Shown: positions 38,149 to 52,500, counted from the first letter of the stretch. The stretch: 64,000 nucleotides of DNA from Lycocorax pyrrhopterus obiensis (GCA_014706295.1 JACSVZ010000004.1:14084484-14148483); one strand, 5' to 3'. The notes: generated by a model from the letters alone, not told the origin. Numbers and translations are program-made.

Positions 38149-38773
38149 ATGCTAAAAACTCTTGTTCTCTGTCAGAAGAGAGGGAACGCGTGTCAGACCC
38201 AGCCTTCAAGCTCTGTTAATTTTAATTTGAGTTTTGGAATTAGTAATCAGTTTTGCTGGAACACTGTTTCAAGAAATAGATCTTAGCATGCATGGAGCCT
38301 GGGCACAGTTTCAAATGAGTATTTGTTAAGAAGCCATTCCCTTGTCGTGTTATGGTACATTACATGAGATTTATTTCCATTGTATTAGAAAATGCAAACC
38401 CGAGGGGAATGCTCTCTCTCCTTGTTGGCCGAGGGTGGTTTCGGATTTTTTTGTGGGACTTTTAATTAAAACAATGAGATGCAAAACCACTTATTTGTTT
38501 AGGCTGTTGTTACCATGCCAGGAGGCTAAGTGACTTGAAGCACCAAGAAAGGTGATGAGACTAAGTAAAAAGGGTGTAGGGAGGGGAGTGGGGGGCTGTA
38601 TCACACCTTCATTGTGGCTGAGCTGTGTTTTTGACGTGTGGGAAGAATTCACAATACAAACCTGAGGCTTTGCTCTTACCGGAGCCATCTGCTCTATTTG
38701 TGCAGCACCAGGGACATTTCAGATCCACAGATGAGTTTGTTTGGTAGAAAAGAGCCCCTTCACCTACTGAAAA

Positions 38774-38818
38774 ATTAAACAAACAAACAAAAAAAATCAA
38801 ACAAGCAAACAAAACCAA
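38774..38818 (+). repeat. (AAAC)n simple repeat
   Basis: Tetranucleotide aaac/caaa units are interrupted by an A-run and grade into aaccaacc. They sit in intergenic DNA. Confidence 0.85.
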
Positions 38819-39750
38819 CCGACCAAAAGAGCTATGGCGTTCGGTTGCTGGAAAGTGAAACTAGGTGACTTCAGGTTAGAAATTAGCACAGCAAAGTTAA
38901 TTAACTGTAGGTGAGGCTTGCCCAGGGCATGTGGTGGATTTTCCAGTGCTAATTTATGGGAAGGTACATCTTAAGTGGAAGTCAGGAGCTAGGGGCAGGA
39001 TTCCCTGGATCAGGTGTGGTGGCATCCATAATGCAAGATGCCAGAGGAGGATCACAGTGATTCATGCCTTTGAAATTCTACTGATAAAGAGCTTCACCAT
39101 GGGCTTCTCTTTTCATAAGAAAAGAGGCAAAAGGGGAAATATGGCTCAGGATAGTTAATATTTTGCTTTTGTGAGGGCAAGTGGTAATGAAGGGTGAAAA
39201 CTGGTGTGGAGTCTGAGTCACGTTGTAATCCAGCAACATGTAAATTTGTGTGACAATAGGAGCTGAAGGAACCAGGAGGCAAGGCAGGCTGCACAACCTT
39301 CCCACTGCTTCTCTGAACCCTGAAACCCACAAGAGAACCTTTCAGCTGAAGGGAGTTCCCCAGGAGGTGGTGCACAGGTGTGTGTCTCTCTGTACATCCA
39401 TGTGGCTCTGTGGAGCACACCTGAAGACTTGTGCTCTGCTTGGACAGAACAAATTGCTTTCTTTAAGCTCCAGTGCCACTGGCCCCTCCAAAAGTGCAGC
39501 TTTTCCTCTTTCTTGTGCTCCTCTCCCACTCCTGTTCTAAAAGCTCTCCCATCCCACAGTCTGGTGTCTCCATGGAAGATGAACTACCTCCATTTGGAAC
39601 AAAAGCAGATCTTTGATGGCAGGAATCCTGCTGTGCTTTTGGGTGCCTGTAAGGGACAAAGCTCTCAACAGGAGATCTTGGCTCCTGCATCCATCCAAGC
39701 TGTGCCAGCAGGTGTGTTAGCGGGTCTATTCAGTCCAGGGTTTCACTGTG

Positions 39751-39759
39751 TATATAAAA
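39751..39759 (+). promoter_or_regulatory. CAPN13: Candidate TATA box upstream of CAPN13
   Basis: TATATAAAA occurs about 570 bases before the acceptor of the first coding exon. It is the best TATA-like match nearby, but AT-rich words are common by chance here and no CpG island or mapped start supports it. Confidence 0.2.
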
Positions 39760-40322
39760 TGTTCATTTTTCTTAATTAAAGTGCCCCTTTCCTTTAGGTG
39801 CGTTAACAGAGGGGTTCGACCGTGCTTCAGACTGGAATACCTGTAGATGCCTTGCAATGACTGCCCAGTTTAAACAGCAATTTGAAATCCTGTGCCCTGG
39901 GCACAGCTGTGATGCCTGACCAGAAGAGTCCTGGGTACCTCTGGGCATCGTCCCTGCTCACACTCACACTCCCCTGCGTCTGCATCTCCTGTTCCATGCC
40001 CTGTGCTCGCTTCTGTTGCAGCTGTACCTCAGTGCTCACACAGCAGCTCACTAACAGCTTTGCTCTCTGTCCTCAGGGAAGACTCCAAATTGAATTTGTA
40101 GCACTGACAGCACTGGTTTAAGATAAACCAGTTGGGATTTGACGACTGCTCTTTCCCCATGCATTTCCAGCTAATAAGGATTTTGTCACTGTGGCTGCCC
40201 TCAGTTCTGCAAGCTGCTGCTCCACAATCCTCCTGGTGGGAGGGGGAGGTGTTATCCCACATGCTCCTGATGCACCACTTTCTATCAGGAAACTAATGGC
40301 AGTCCCTGTATCCCCCTCACAG

Positions 40323-40571
40323 GAAAGGGGCACGATGCTTGCCCCCAGCTCTGCTCCGCTGCCGGCGCAGGGCTGGCAAACCACAGGGGCAACAGGAAAC
40401 CTCCAGAACCTGAAGAAATTTAACAGCCAGGACTTCAAAGACCTACAAGCCTTGTGCCTGAGCCAAGGGCTGCTCTTTGAGGATGACACCTTCCCCGCTC
40501 ACATCAGCTCCATCGGTCCCAACCTGCTCCCAGAGGAGAAGCTCTGGCAGATACAGTGGAAGAGGCCAACT
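40323..40571 (+). CDS. CAPN13: CAPN13 first coding exon (start ATG 40335-40337)
   Basis: A pyrimidine-rich acceptor (tatccccctcacag) ends at 40322, and an ATG with A at -3 follows at 40335, so the exon probably begins with 12 bases of 5' untranslated sequence. Seventy-nine codons end with QIQWKRPT before donor gtgagt, in phase 0. [18 protein letters not shown] and SSIGPNLL are the usual calpain N-terminal core motifs. The same frame stays open upstream with in-frame ATGs at 40296 and 40191, so if the acceptor is not used the protein would be longer; the spliced start is preferred. Confidence 0.85.
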
Positions 40572-43500
40572 GTGAGTTCCACCAGCTGGGGTGTTTGGTA
40601 GCACTGCTGCTGAACGGGAGCACTGATGGCCAGTGGCTGAAGGCCTTCACTCTGGGGTGGGAGGCCTGTGTTAAGCAGGAAAGTAGACCTTCAGGGGAAC
40701 ACTGGAAGCACACTTGCAAGGAGGGATCCTTGCTGTGGGATGTGTGGAGGGAAGATAACCTCTGCAACATTAATGATTTCACCAGGTACATTTTTGTAGG
40801 AAGCTTGCTTCCACCTGTGAACCTGACTAGAACTACTGTTCCCACTTTGATCTGCTTCTAGAGGACTTTGTGCAAACCTGAAAAGTTGTTAAATTCTATT
40901 GAAGATCTCTGATTTCTGTAATCCAAGCGACTGACTCAGCAATACCTATTTTAAAGTAACTGGGACAAGGCAGGAGATGAAGTACGTTTGTGTGCTGATT
41001 CCCAGTTGCAATTTAATAGGCAGTTATCATCTGGCATATGGAAGTTCAGAATGGGAGGTGGAATCACATGCTCAGCTCTTTTATCCTAGGACCTAATTTG
41101 GGAAATCTTCCCGTGGTCCAACTGCTCTGCATAGCACTGCTGTGTGCCATTTGCTGCTGGTGCAGCTCCTGGATTAGCCACGTGCTGCCCTTCTTCTGAG
41201 TTTTGCTGAGCACACCGCTAGTGCCTGGGGCCTTTGGCTTCCCTGGGCTGGGAGAAACCAGCTCATCTCCCTGGAGGCAATGCCTCAGGGTGTAGAGACA
41301 GTGACATTGTAAAGAGACAGCACAAAACAACTGGAAAAGATTTATTTGGATGGCAGATTCATTAGGGCAGTGAGGGTGTGCTGGAGCTTGGCAGCCTGGT
41401 GGCCTTGGCACAGCAGCAGCAGGGCTGTGGCCAGCATGGATGTTGAAACACACGGATCCCAGAAGGGAAGCAGAGACAGCCTGCAGAGCTGCTGAACGTG
41501 GATGCCTGCGTGGAAGGCGGGAAGCACAGCACAAGGCATGGTAGGTGTGGAGACGCTGAGTGCAGATATTTGGGTGTCCTCTGTGGAGGTGCCATGAAGG
41601 GATCATTCTCTTCTGCAGAAGCTGCTCCTAGCACAGGCTGCGTGTCTGTGCTTCTCCTTCGCCAGTTTTCCTTCAAGTTTGTGTCTGGTGAGAGTGCAGC
41701 TGGTGCTGTGTTTTTTACACCAGCACTCTGCTTGTGGGTTCAGAGCAGGTGGGAATAATCTCTCTTGAAACACGGGTTGTAGTAAGAAAGTGACTAAAAA
41801 ATGCGAAGGAGAGGAGTTAGTTGCCACTATTTCCAGTCTGAAAGAGAAAAAATATGATAACTAAGCATTAGACTCACAAAAGACAAACACATATTAGAAA
41901 GGACTCTCCAGGGGCATCTTTTAGAGATGAATAAATGGAAATAAAATGTTATGATACATTTCTGTTAAGTACTAACACCCCAGTGCTTTTGCAGCAGAAG
42001 GGTGTAGGACTTCAAAAGCATATAAAGTGACTTAGAAACCCAAATACCACTGATTTTGAGGCACTGTGCTGTGGGAGGAACATCTATCCTACTCTAATAT
42101 CCCAACAGTTATTTCATGTGCAAAGGGACTGATGTGCCTTGCCAAAAGCAGAATCTGCTGCTGCTAGTGCTTGAAGTTTGTCAGGTGAGGCAGGTATTGG
42201 AGAATTCCCTTCTGTTTTGCTGAATCCATGAATACTAAGTTTATGCATAAAAGTTTTTGTGGAATTGGTTTCAAAAATTTGCATATGTCCTCTCCATCCC
42301 AGCACTTCCCTTCTGAAGAATTTTTTTACAGCAGCCAGCAATTTTCCAGAGTTTCCTTTTCAGGAAGGAGCAGGATCAAAATCCTTGGCTTTGCCAGAGC
42401 TCTCCTTGAAAAAATTAAACCATATGCTCATGGCCCAGGGTTCGTGACATGAACATTGAAAAGCCTTTTGTTCTTTTATAGAGGCTAAAGCAGCATCACC
42501 AGCTGCTCTTCCATGACAGGGGACAAAAGTTGAGACTGCTGACTCATCTGGGTCATCTGGAAGAGAAACTCAGGATTCCAGTGCTGAAGAAGGCCTCATT
42601 TTAATTTTTTTTCCCTCAGTTTGACCTAAATTTTCCCCTGTAGGTGTTTCCCAACCATGCAGGCTTCACCCTGCCAGACAAGATGCAAGATAAAGGCCAG
42701 TGGCATCAACTGCTTCAGGAGACCAACCAGAAATTCTCAAACATCACCACAACAGCCGTGCTGTGTCATGGTGACATCAAAGTGTGGCCTCACTTTCCTG
42801 ACAGAATGAAGCAGGGGCAGAAGAAGCTGCTAAATTGCAGTGGTTGCTTTTAATTTATAAAGCTGCAGATGTTTTGAGCCAAGGGTCAGGAAGCAAATAA
42901 AGCTGTGTTTGCATTTCATAGGTCCTGAAAGGTCAGTGCTGCATCCAGTTGCCTCTGGGAGTTGGTCCCCCAGGAGGAAGAGGGAGGTATCAGGAGTAGT
43001 GGTGCCCCAAACCTGAAGTTTTTCAGCTGGGCACCTCTCACCCATGCAGAAATGTTTGTACAATCTTTGTTCTTAGGCCATTGCAGTTCTGACTCTAAGG
43101 ATATGTGATACTAGGTGTTTAAGCTACCTAAACAACTCAGCCAAGAGACACCCATAATTTCCTCCAGAGAGACTGTTTCCTACCTGAATACATCTCCCAG
43201 AGACTCAGTGCAGTTGTACCCTGCTGACAAAGCATGGCTGATTTAACCTATGTCTGTATTTTTCTCAGCCTCCACCATTAGCTCCCTCTGACATTAAAAC
43301 AAATTTGTCTGGAAATGTACCCGTGACTGGCATCTTGGTCCTAATAATCTCCTACTGCATGGCAGTAAATGGAAGCTATCTGGTTATTTAAGTGGTAGAT
43401 AGCAATTATAACTGCTGTCTTTGTTCCAGATCCAACCGAGCAGCTGAGCAACATGCTGCTTCTATTTTACCTTGTACATTGTCAAGAGAATTGCCAATTA

Positions 43501-46500
43501 CGCTCAGAGTTTGGAGTCTTCATATCTGGGGGTAATGTATGAAGCAGAGAGAAAACAGCTTGATTTCAGACAGTAACAGTCAGCAGTGACAGTCAGCAAC
43601 AACTTTTTGACTTGTAAACTGATCTTGTTTAATAGGGATGTGCCTGAAAAGGGAGGGAAGGTGGCTCAGGAGCACCAAGACAACATTTGAAATGTCACTT
43701 TTCCTGACTCTGCAGTAGTTGCAGTTCCCCATCAGATGGGGACTGCTTAAGGCTGTGTTTGCATCGCCAGGGCCTCAGTGTACGCCCTTTGAAATGTGCA
43801 ATCTGTGACAGAGATTTCGTATGTGGTACCTCAGGCATTACTAGAGGTGGGGCTGAAGGTACCAAATACAGCAGGACCTCACAGTTAACTATTCCTTTGG
43901 CTCACCAACAGCTTTGAGAGATGGAAGAGAAATTCTATTTCAGACTGAATAAAGTATTTTCTATAGCTAGGCTTTTCTAAAGATCAGTCAAAGGGAAATT
44001 CTCCGTGAAGAATTATGTCAGATTTAAAAAACTGAGATGCTCCTTTTAAAACGTTCAGAACGATTCTTTTTCATCGTTTGCTGCTTTTCCTTCACACAAG
44101 CTATTGATTGGAACTGAGGAAGCCATGAAATGATTAACTGTTGCGGAATATGCATTTTTATTCAATTAATGTTCAGGCTAAAGATTTCTCTCTGTTCTGA
44201 TCACAGTGCATAATACTGTGCAGATGCAAAAAGAAATTGAAGGAGGATGGTCCAGACGATGTGAATTGTGGTGATGCTAAATGTGGAATGCTTTACTTCT
44301 GCTAACAGTGGTTGTATTTTCAGATATGAGATGTGTGAGGGGAGAGAGATTACCATCTGTGCAGCAGTGCCTTGGCCCTGCTCCAGGGAGAGCCCACCAC
44401 TGTGCTCGGTATGGTGCCCATTATAAATGTGAAGGATAGCCCGTGATCTTCAGCGCTTATGCTTTAAAAAAAGGCTAAAAAGGGCACAGGGTGAAGTTGC
44501 TGAAGGCTTTTCTGAAAGGTCTTCAAAGGTTGCAGACTACTGCTCCTGCCCTGCTCACCCTTGGTCTCTTGGGGACCCTGTAGCTCCTTTATGGAATGAG
44601 GGGATGCTGAGCAAGAACTGGCATAAGAAGGTCTGTCCTCTGATTAACGTAGACTGTTATGTGGGTGAGCAGCTGGGAGAGATGGAACAGCTGCACGGGG
44701 GCCAGTGGAGGTTTGAGGATCAGCATGAGAGGAATCCCTGAGTGCCTCGGATGTGACTTGCGGTGGGGTGCGTGGTGAAAGGACCATCTGAAAGAGCCGA
44801 GTGGGCTTTGTCTGCATCATCAGTCTGTTCAGAGCATCAGGGCATGGACTCCTTGGGGCCAGGTGATGAGAAAGCGTCTAAAAGACTTCCCTGGATGGAA
44901 GGTGCAGAAAGAGGCAGTGTGAACCCAGGCAAGGGATACACCTTGTTCTCGTAGCAGAGCCCTGTGCTATTGCACTTAGCACCTGAAAAACATTGGAGAA
45001 AATTTTACACATTGAGCCAGTGCTTGTTTGCTGGGAAAAGTGATCCATCATTTGAATCAGTCATTTGCAAAAGGGCTTGCTCATGTTTTTAATTCCCTTC
45101 CTCTGTCCCTTCCCAAAGAAAATGTAACCATCTTTCAGGAGCAGAAGTGCCTATTGTGATTCCTTGCAGCTTTTGGTGATTATTTGTTCCTTGGCCTGTT
45201 ATTTATTTCCAGAAATTTCCAAGAATTAGCATCAGCATTATGGAATTTCGAATCCAGCAACTGACTTAACAAAAATGGACCCTTAAAAAAAATTAATTTT
45301 GAAGTTAGCATCTTTCTAGACGGATAAGCTGAGCTGGATTTCCTACTGCATCAGCCTTGGCCTGTCTGTAGCTGGAGGGGAGAAAAAAACCAGATTTTAT
45401 TCAGGCAAGAATTTAGACAACAATTTGAAGTTAACCTAAAAACTTATCTCTAATAGAAAAGGGGAAAAATGAAGAAAAACCTACCAAAAACAAAAAGAAG
45501 AGGAAAAATGAATACAGGTTGTCACATGAGCTGCTTTAATGAGGAAAGTTACGGGAAATGTGTGACAGCGGGGGATAGTGGTGTCCTGCAGATCTGTCAC
45601 GTTGGGGCCATTTCCTGGCACGAGCCAAAGCTGCTCGCCAGCTGTTTGTGGTGGAGTTCACAGCTTCAGTCTTTCCCTTGGGCCAGGAGCCTCTTGGATC
45701 CTGTTCAGTGTTTCTCCGTGATGAAAATCAAAATCAATTTGCCTTGTTCTCTCCGAGTGTGCGTGTGCAATCAGCGTAATTGAATGGCAGCAGCATCCCC
45801 AGGCTGCCATTGTCTCAGCCCTTGCCTACTCAGCTGATTGCACCTGACCTCGTCTTGGAATTCATCCCTGTGGGCCAGGGAAGCTGCAGTGCATCACCAG
45901 CTATTACCTCTGTCTTCCTGGGAGATGGAAAAGGTTTATTTGCGTAGTAGTTCCCGACTCCATTGATCTTTGGGAAGGGCTGATTGTGAGGGGGAATTTG
46001 TGCATCCTGGGTGGGCTGGAAAGCAGCACTGCTGTGAGGGTCTGCTCACTGCCCTGCTTCCCTGTTTCTCAGGCAGGACTACGTGGCTGTGGTGGCTGGA
46101 GGATAGTTGGTAACACCGTGGCACTTTCGGCTTGTACTGTGTGGTCCAAGGGGGAGGTTCCAACACCTCTAGGGAAACTGCCTCTCCAAGGCTCCGGGTG
46201 CACAGGACTACCTCCCTTGTTCACCTCTTCCTTTGTCTGCCTCCTTTGTTTGCAATGACTGGGTCTTTTAGCACTGAGCCACACAAAGCAAACAGGTTTC
46301 AGGTAAAATCCGAGCTGGTTTCTGTTTTTGTCTGGTTGTTGACACCAGTCCATCCTCCAGCAGGACTTAGCTTTCACATTTGTGGGCTCCCCCACCTGTG
46401 TGGAGTCTGGTGAAGTCATTCTTCCATGCAAAGGAGAACTGGAGCAGAGCATGGCTTTTATAAGCAACCAGTGCATTTGTATTGAAATCAGGCAATTAGG

Positions 46501-49500
46501 AATTGAGCTATTCTGCTGTAAAGCAGGGAATTGAGTTCTGTCAGTGCGAGCAAACCCCTTGAGAGTAGTCTGATTTTTTCTATTAATTTTGGCTTGCTCA
46601 GTTATCCTCTCCAGTCTGTCAGAGACAAGTCATTGCAAGTCAGATCTTTGGTGTGGCCCAGCACATCTTATATTGTGTGGCTTGGAAAAGACCTTTAAGA
46701 TCATCGAGTCCAACCATTAACCCAGCACTGCCAAGCCACCATGTCCCCAAGTGCCACATCTACGTGTCTTTTAAATACCTCCAGGGAGGCCACTCTACCA
46801 CCTCCGTGGGCAGCCTGTTCCAGTGCTCGGCAATCCTTTCAGTGAAGGAATTTTTCCTAATATCCAATGTAAACCTGCCCTGGCACAACCTGAGGCCATT
46901 TCCTCTTGTTCTGTCACTTGTTGCCTGGGAGAAGAGACTGACTCCTACCTGGCTACCACCTCCTTTCAGGCAGATGTAGAGAGTCACCCCCCCCGAGCCT
47001 CATTTTCTTCAGGCTAAAAAAAACCCAGCTCCCTCATCCACTTCTCCTAAGACTTGTGTTCCAGACCCTCCACCAACTTTGTCCTTTGTTCTGCTCTCCC
47101 TCATTATTCCAACTGTTTTATTTGTCTGGAGGTTCCCTGTGGTTATGGGATGTATGACAGTGGTGGGACTGACCCCTCCTCAGCACACTGCTGGGCAGTG
47201 CCTTCAGCCCAGGGAACTGTAGTACCGTGTTTGCTTCTTAATCCAGAGCAACACTATTACAGGCACAGCAGTGCTGCTGAATTAACATTTGTCCAGCTGA
47301 GAACAGTTTGGCTTTCAATCAGTAGCAGCCTTTCTATTTGTCATAATTTACGTGTGTTGAGCAGGGAGCACCATGACTCGTGATGGCAGGATGTGTGAGG
47401 ATGGTGGAGCTGTAGCAGGGGGGAGCAACACAAGTGTAGCTGAAGGGAAGGATGTGGACCTGTGGCAGGAACAGAAGCAAGGCTGGGATTTTGCTTTAGG
47501 TTTAAGGTGAAGTGACCAGGAGGTGTCTCTGCAAACAGTCAGCTCCAGCCTCTTAACCCTCAGTAGCCTTGTGCCTGCACTCAGGGCCAGTGGGGAAGTG
47601 TGTGGGAAAGTGGCCAGCACCCAACCACAGCAGCCTGCAGCCAGCAGCCAGACTGGCTTACATTGCCTCGGAAATCCCACCTCAGGCTTCCAATTTTTCA
47701 CAAAACTGTTTGACTGCATCCTTTGCATGTCTGCATGTGGTCTACATCTACGCTACTCACCTCCAGCTCCTTCTGGGGACTTGTTCTTCCCTAAAAATTT
47801 CAAGCAATTATAAAAAGAGATTTAGAGATAAATGCATGTACAGGACACTTTCCTTCCACCTCTCAGATTAATTCTCCATCTTGCCCTTTAGATGAACAGT
47901 ACTTCTGTGGTAAGACCATGCTCTAGAGGATGAACTGGTTTGAACTTGAACTTCTCTTTCCTTTTGAATACATAATGAAGTCTTCAGTGGGCCAGGGAAA
48001 GCGAGTGATGAGAGCTTTGTCCTGAGGGGATGAGTTCAGGCAGAGTGCTTGACTTGCAGCCCATATGGTTGCCTTCACTGCTGGGCTCGTAGACACTCTG
48101 AGAAGAGACCACGTGCCTCCCTGAGCTCCCTCTTCTTTCCCCCTCCAGCTAAAACTGAAAAGTCTCAGGAATAATGCCACAAAGCCTCATCATTTCTCAG
48201 TGAAACAGGGTGCTGCGTCTGGACAGACTTATAGTTAAAGCTGTGGTTTCTCTCTGTCGTGCAACTCGAGCAGTAGGAAATAGTGAGGCTTGCACATTTT
48301 GTGCAGTGGTAACTATGTGTTTAGCTGTGCTTTGCAATAATGGACAATGCGGTGTTTTATGACTGCTGTATTCTTGCCTTTGAAGGGAGAGGAGCTAATT
48401 GGAAACTTCCTTTCCTGCCGGTTGAAAAGGTCCAGATTTCCAAAGCACTTCACCCATCACAATTATGTCCTCTCTGTGCTCTTTCAGGAGCCCTCTGTGG
48501 GTTCAGGCAGCTGCTGAGCTGCCCCTTCCCCTGGCTAGTGGAAACAACACACTCTGTATTGTGTCCTAGTTATTGCCCCGGAGCCCGTGGGGAGTGCACA
48601 CTCCTGGAAGCAGAGCTCGGTGTGCTGTGGGTGGTGGGAATACAGTGCTGGAGTGTTCCCTCTGACAGCCACAGAGATGTCTGTGTGCACAGTCCAGGCG
48701 TGCTGGCTGGGGCTGACTTCAGATTATGTCTTTTCTGGTTGGGGACTAAATTACCGGTTTCTCACAGCAAGGAACCTGCTTAATGACTCAGCTCACCCCC
48801 GTTTGCTCACTGGGGAGTCGAACACCTTGGTGGGCAACAGAATGTTTGGTGGGGCACCTAATGGGCTGACTTTTCAGCCAGTCTCCACAACAGGCTAGCA
48901 GGATCCACAGAGCACTTACTAGCTTTAGCATTCTGGCACAGAGCACAGCATCAGCCCTTTCCTTGGGCATCCCATAAAGACAGAGCTGCCTTCCCATTAA
49001 TTTCAGGTTCATGTTTCTGGATGGTGCATACCCCCATGGCAGCTGTGCACTGTAGCCTAGCCACCCTGCTTCTGGCAACTAAGACTTCAAAGCCCTCAGA
49101 AGTGATGGGGGAAACAAAAATACCCGTTCCTTTATGCTGTTTGTTTTCTGGGATGACTACTGGCAAGTCAGACACACACAAAGGCACAGGCAAGTTCAGA
49201 GCCTTGTCATGCAGTTTAATCTTTCCTGCTTGTGGCAAGTTTTGAGTTCACCCCCATGAGGGGCACAAGCTGCTTTGGGAAATAGAGGATGGGGGAAGGT
49301 AAAGCTGAGATGGGTGTAGAGTGGAAAGGAGAAGGGCTCAGTGCTGCTGCTTCCCTATACTACGAGCAAGCATTGCTGCTGGTGGCCACACATCTTAGGC
49401 CTGCTCCCAAGCCATGTGTAAATCTCTTGCTGCAAATCCCCGAAGTCCTGGGATAGGTGGGGATGGCTGTAGGAAAGCATCTCCCAAGGAATTTGCCCGC

Positions 49501-52500
49501 CGAGGCTGCTTTTCCCCACGTCAGCAGCGCTATGGGAGCATGATCTGCCCACCAGCCTGGAGCAGTGACGTTGCATCGCATCTTTTCCTGACAGGGAAAC
49601 TTTTTAGAGGGGTTTGATCACTGTGAAGCCATTTCAGAAAGCTGACAGCACTTACTAATGCTGAGCTCACGCAACCATGCGAGTCATGAGTCACATTGTG
49701 AGCTGGTCTCATTTTTGTGCAGCACGGCAGATCAGCTGGGGAGAAGGAATGCCAGGGCCTGTTCAAGGAAGGGCTGCTGTATTATTTTTCTCACCAGGAT
49801 GTTTTTTTTCCTCCTTTTATCTCTTTGTTTTCTTACGTGTGTGATGACTTGCCCATTTCAGGCTGATTGCTCTTTCCAAACAGAGCCTTACCCCATTGGA
49901 GTGTGCCAAGGGGTACTCGTGGGGGATGCTGAGGCCGTTCCTTCCTGAGCACTCAGATATCCCAGGCCAATAGCAGACACAGCTGGGAGAATGGTTCACA
50001 TTTCTGTGTGCAAAACCAAGTTCTGAAGTGCTTCCCCCTTCACTGCCCAAGCAAGACTCTCAAGGAAAATTCTCCCTGAATCAAAAATGTCAGCCAGGCC
50101 TGTGGGATTTTGCAGACAGAGATTAAGCTCTCTTTCTGTATCTTCCTCACCAGAGTGAAGAAAAGCAGCCCAGGCTGACCTGTATTAGACCTGAATGGAA
50201 ACACAAAAGACTCAGAGGGTAAAATGCTCCCAGACCCACTGCTGAGCTGAAGGATGGACCCTGTTCCACTTTGCTTGGAGACCTGTGTGTCTCTGCCCTG
50301 CTGTGCCCCAGGAAACTGCATTATTTCACTTCCAGGCTCAGAGCCCTCTCTGAAAGGTGTCAGTAGCATTAGAAAAACCCAAATGAAAACTCAGGGAGCA
50401 CCCACCCCTAGGAATCCATCCCTAGGAATATCTGAGCAGATTAAAGAAGAGATGCCTGAGTATCTCCTCTGGTTTTGTTGGTGGCAGGCAGCAAAACAGC
50501 AGGGTTCAAGAAAAACAGTTTTGAGATGTGGAAAATGTAGGCAAGGTCTTCAAGGGGCAGCAGCACACTGCTGGCAAAGGCTGGGTACTCACACTGTTCT
50601 TCGTATTTTCTTTCCTCCAGGAACTTCAGAGAAACCCTCATTTGATCACGGATGGAGTTAGCAGATTTGATATCATGCAAGGAGAAATAGGTAAGGTTAT
50701 ATTTGTGTTTTGGAAGAGATGTGCACAAAGCAATAACCCGTGAGTGCTTTGCCATGTTCTGAGTGCTCGGCGGGAAGATGTGGACAGCGGTAGCTGCAGT
50801 AAACAATCAGTGCGGGTCAATCTAGACTGGCACAAGCCCACACACAACTTATTGCAGATATTTAACAGGATTCCCAAATGCAGCAGCTCAAATCTTTGTT
50901 ACTTTTGTCTGGCATCTGCCTTCTGTCTGTGTAAGGCCAAGCACAGAAACAGAGGTCCAGCTGAGAGCAGGCAGATGCTTCATATGCAAGGGTCAAACAC
51001 AGCTAAGTGTAAGTGGGTAAGTAGGCACAGCTCCATCAGGCGCAGGACTGGATTTTCTTTCTGTCCTAATGTCTTCATTTGATGGTCAACGTTTTCTTTC
51101 CTGTGGATATTTCTGTTCAGCTCCTCTGACACTTAGCCAGTATCGGAGTACGTATCTGCGCGCTGTGTCAGTTCCATCTTGTACTCCTGGACCATGTTTG
51201 TCTTTGGGAGCAGCCATGCTCTCATGTAGAAAGAAATGCCTTCCCATTTCCCACTCCACTGAGACATCTGAAGGTTTCCTAAAGAGTTTTTTGGATTGCA
51301 AGTCTCAACATGACTGCAAAAGATGGGAGCAACCTGAAAGTAGGAAAGGATGGCTGGGTGACAGCAGGGTTCCCAGTGGACATTGCTGGTGAATACTGGG
51401 TAGTGCTTCAGCATTTTGGAGGAGGAAAAGGTGACAGAAGAACGTTGGTTGCTTTTGGCAAAGTGGTTCTTGGATGTCCTAGAAGTTGTAGCCCACTCTC
51501 CTTTTAAAGAGTTAGCTATGATCAACAGCAGTGAGTAGCTGACTGAATACACTGGATTCTTCCCTCCCCTGAGGTGACTGCTGGATGCTGGCTGCCCTGG
51601 GCTCCCTGACACTGCGGAAACAATTTTTGGAAAATGTTTTACCAAAGGACCAAGGATTCCAGGACGATTATGCTGGGATTTTTCATTTCCGGGTATGTAT
51701 TCCCTGTGGTATTGGTACCATTTAAGCTTGGCTGGTTGGATTGCATAGGGGTTCAAGCTGCAGCCCCACATCTCAACATCCTTGAAAGCTTTGGTTCTTC
51801 AATGCTGACTCCCAGTTCAGAATTTTGCAGAAAATCCCGAATTTTTTAATGATTCCTCGTGCTCCAGGTGGTGCAATTGCACTTCAGGGAATTTGATGCC
51901 CTTTTCAGAAAGTTATGACTGCAAAGGCAGCAGTACCAGCTGTTCAGATAGATTTGTGTACATATATGTTTTAGATGGCGTTCTGGTGGCTGCTTTGATT
52001 TGGGCCGTCTGTTATGGCTGTCATCTCACCTGCACTATCTATTTGGGCGCATTTTCTGTTTCCCCACTTCACCTCGCCCTTTTAGCTCGTTGAAATGGCT
52101 GGAAATTACAAATCCTTGGAGACAGATCAGAGGAACAGGCTTTTGATATTTTGAAAAGAGATTTGCTTCAGAGAGAGGAACAAGGCTTTTTAGTAAATCT
52201 CACTTTCTACCAACTCCTAAAATTGTCTGAATCTCCCAGGAGGGTGACTCGGGTAGCAACTGGCAGGCTCTGCTTGCTTGTCTCTGAGTCAAACAAATAT
52301 CTGGTGGGATTAGAAGAGCTTGCAGCACCATTAAACTCCAGAAGCTAAACTGGATGTGGAGAGAATCACAGTATAAACTCAGCCATTTCTCATCCCCCTT
52401 ATTTCACAAATCTCTTTTGTTTTATGCAGTTCAGCACCACACAAAGAGCTCTGGCAGTGAGACTTCTTTGACCTCCTAGGCTCTTGTGGAGCAGCGCCAG

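Larger units (their letters stand above)
33050..40322. other. Intergenic region upstream of CAPN13
   Basis: There is no gene before the first CAPN13 coding exon. The stretch 33,840-34,220 looks unusually free of repeats and resembles a conserved non-coding element. Simple repeats occur near 35,772 (GT-rich), 38,130-38,148 (AC) and 38,774-38,818 (AAAC). A TATATAAAA at 39,751 could mark a promoter. Any 5' untranslated exon of CAPN13 should lie in or before this region, but I cannot place it. Confidence 0.65.

Noticed and set aside
38774..38818. Regular short repeats considered as an array
   Set aside because: They are a tetranucleotide simple repeat without spacers; a CRISPR array is not expected in vertebrate DNA.
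46653..46979. 108-codon + strand open frame
   Set aside because: It is the antisense reading of a CR1 ORF2 fragment, not a gene.
51133..51771. 212-codon minus-strand open frame
   Set aside because: It overlaps CAPN13 exon 3 in antisense and has no recognisable motif.
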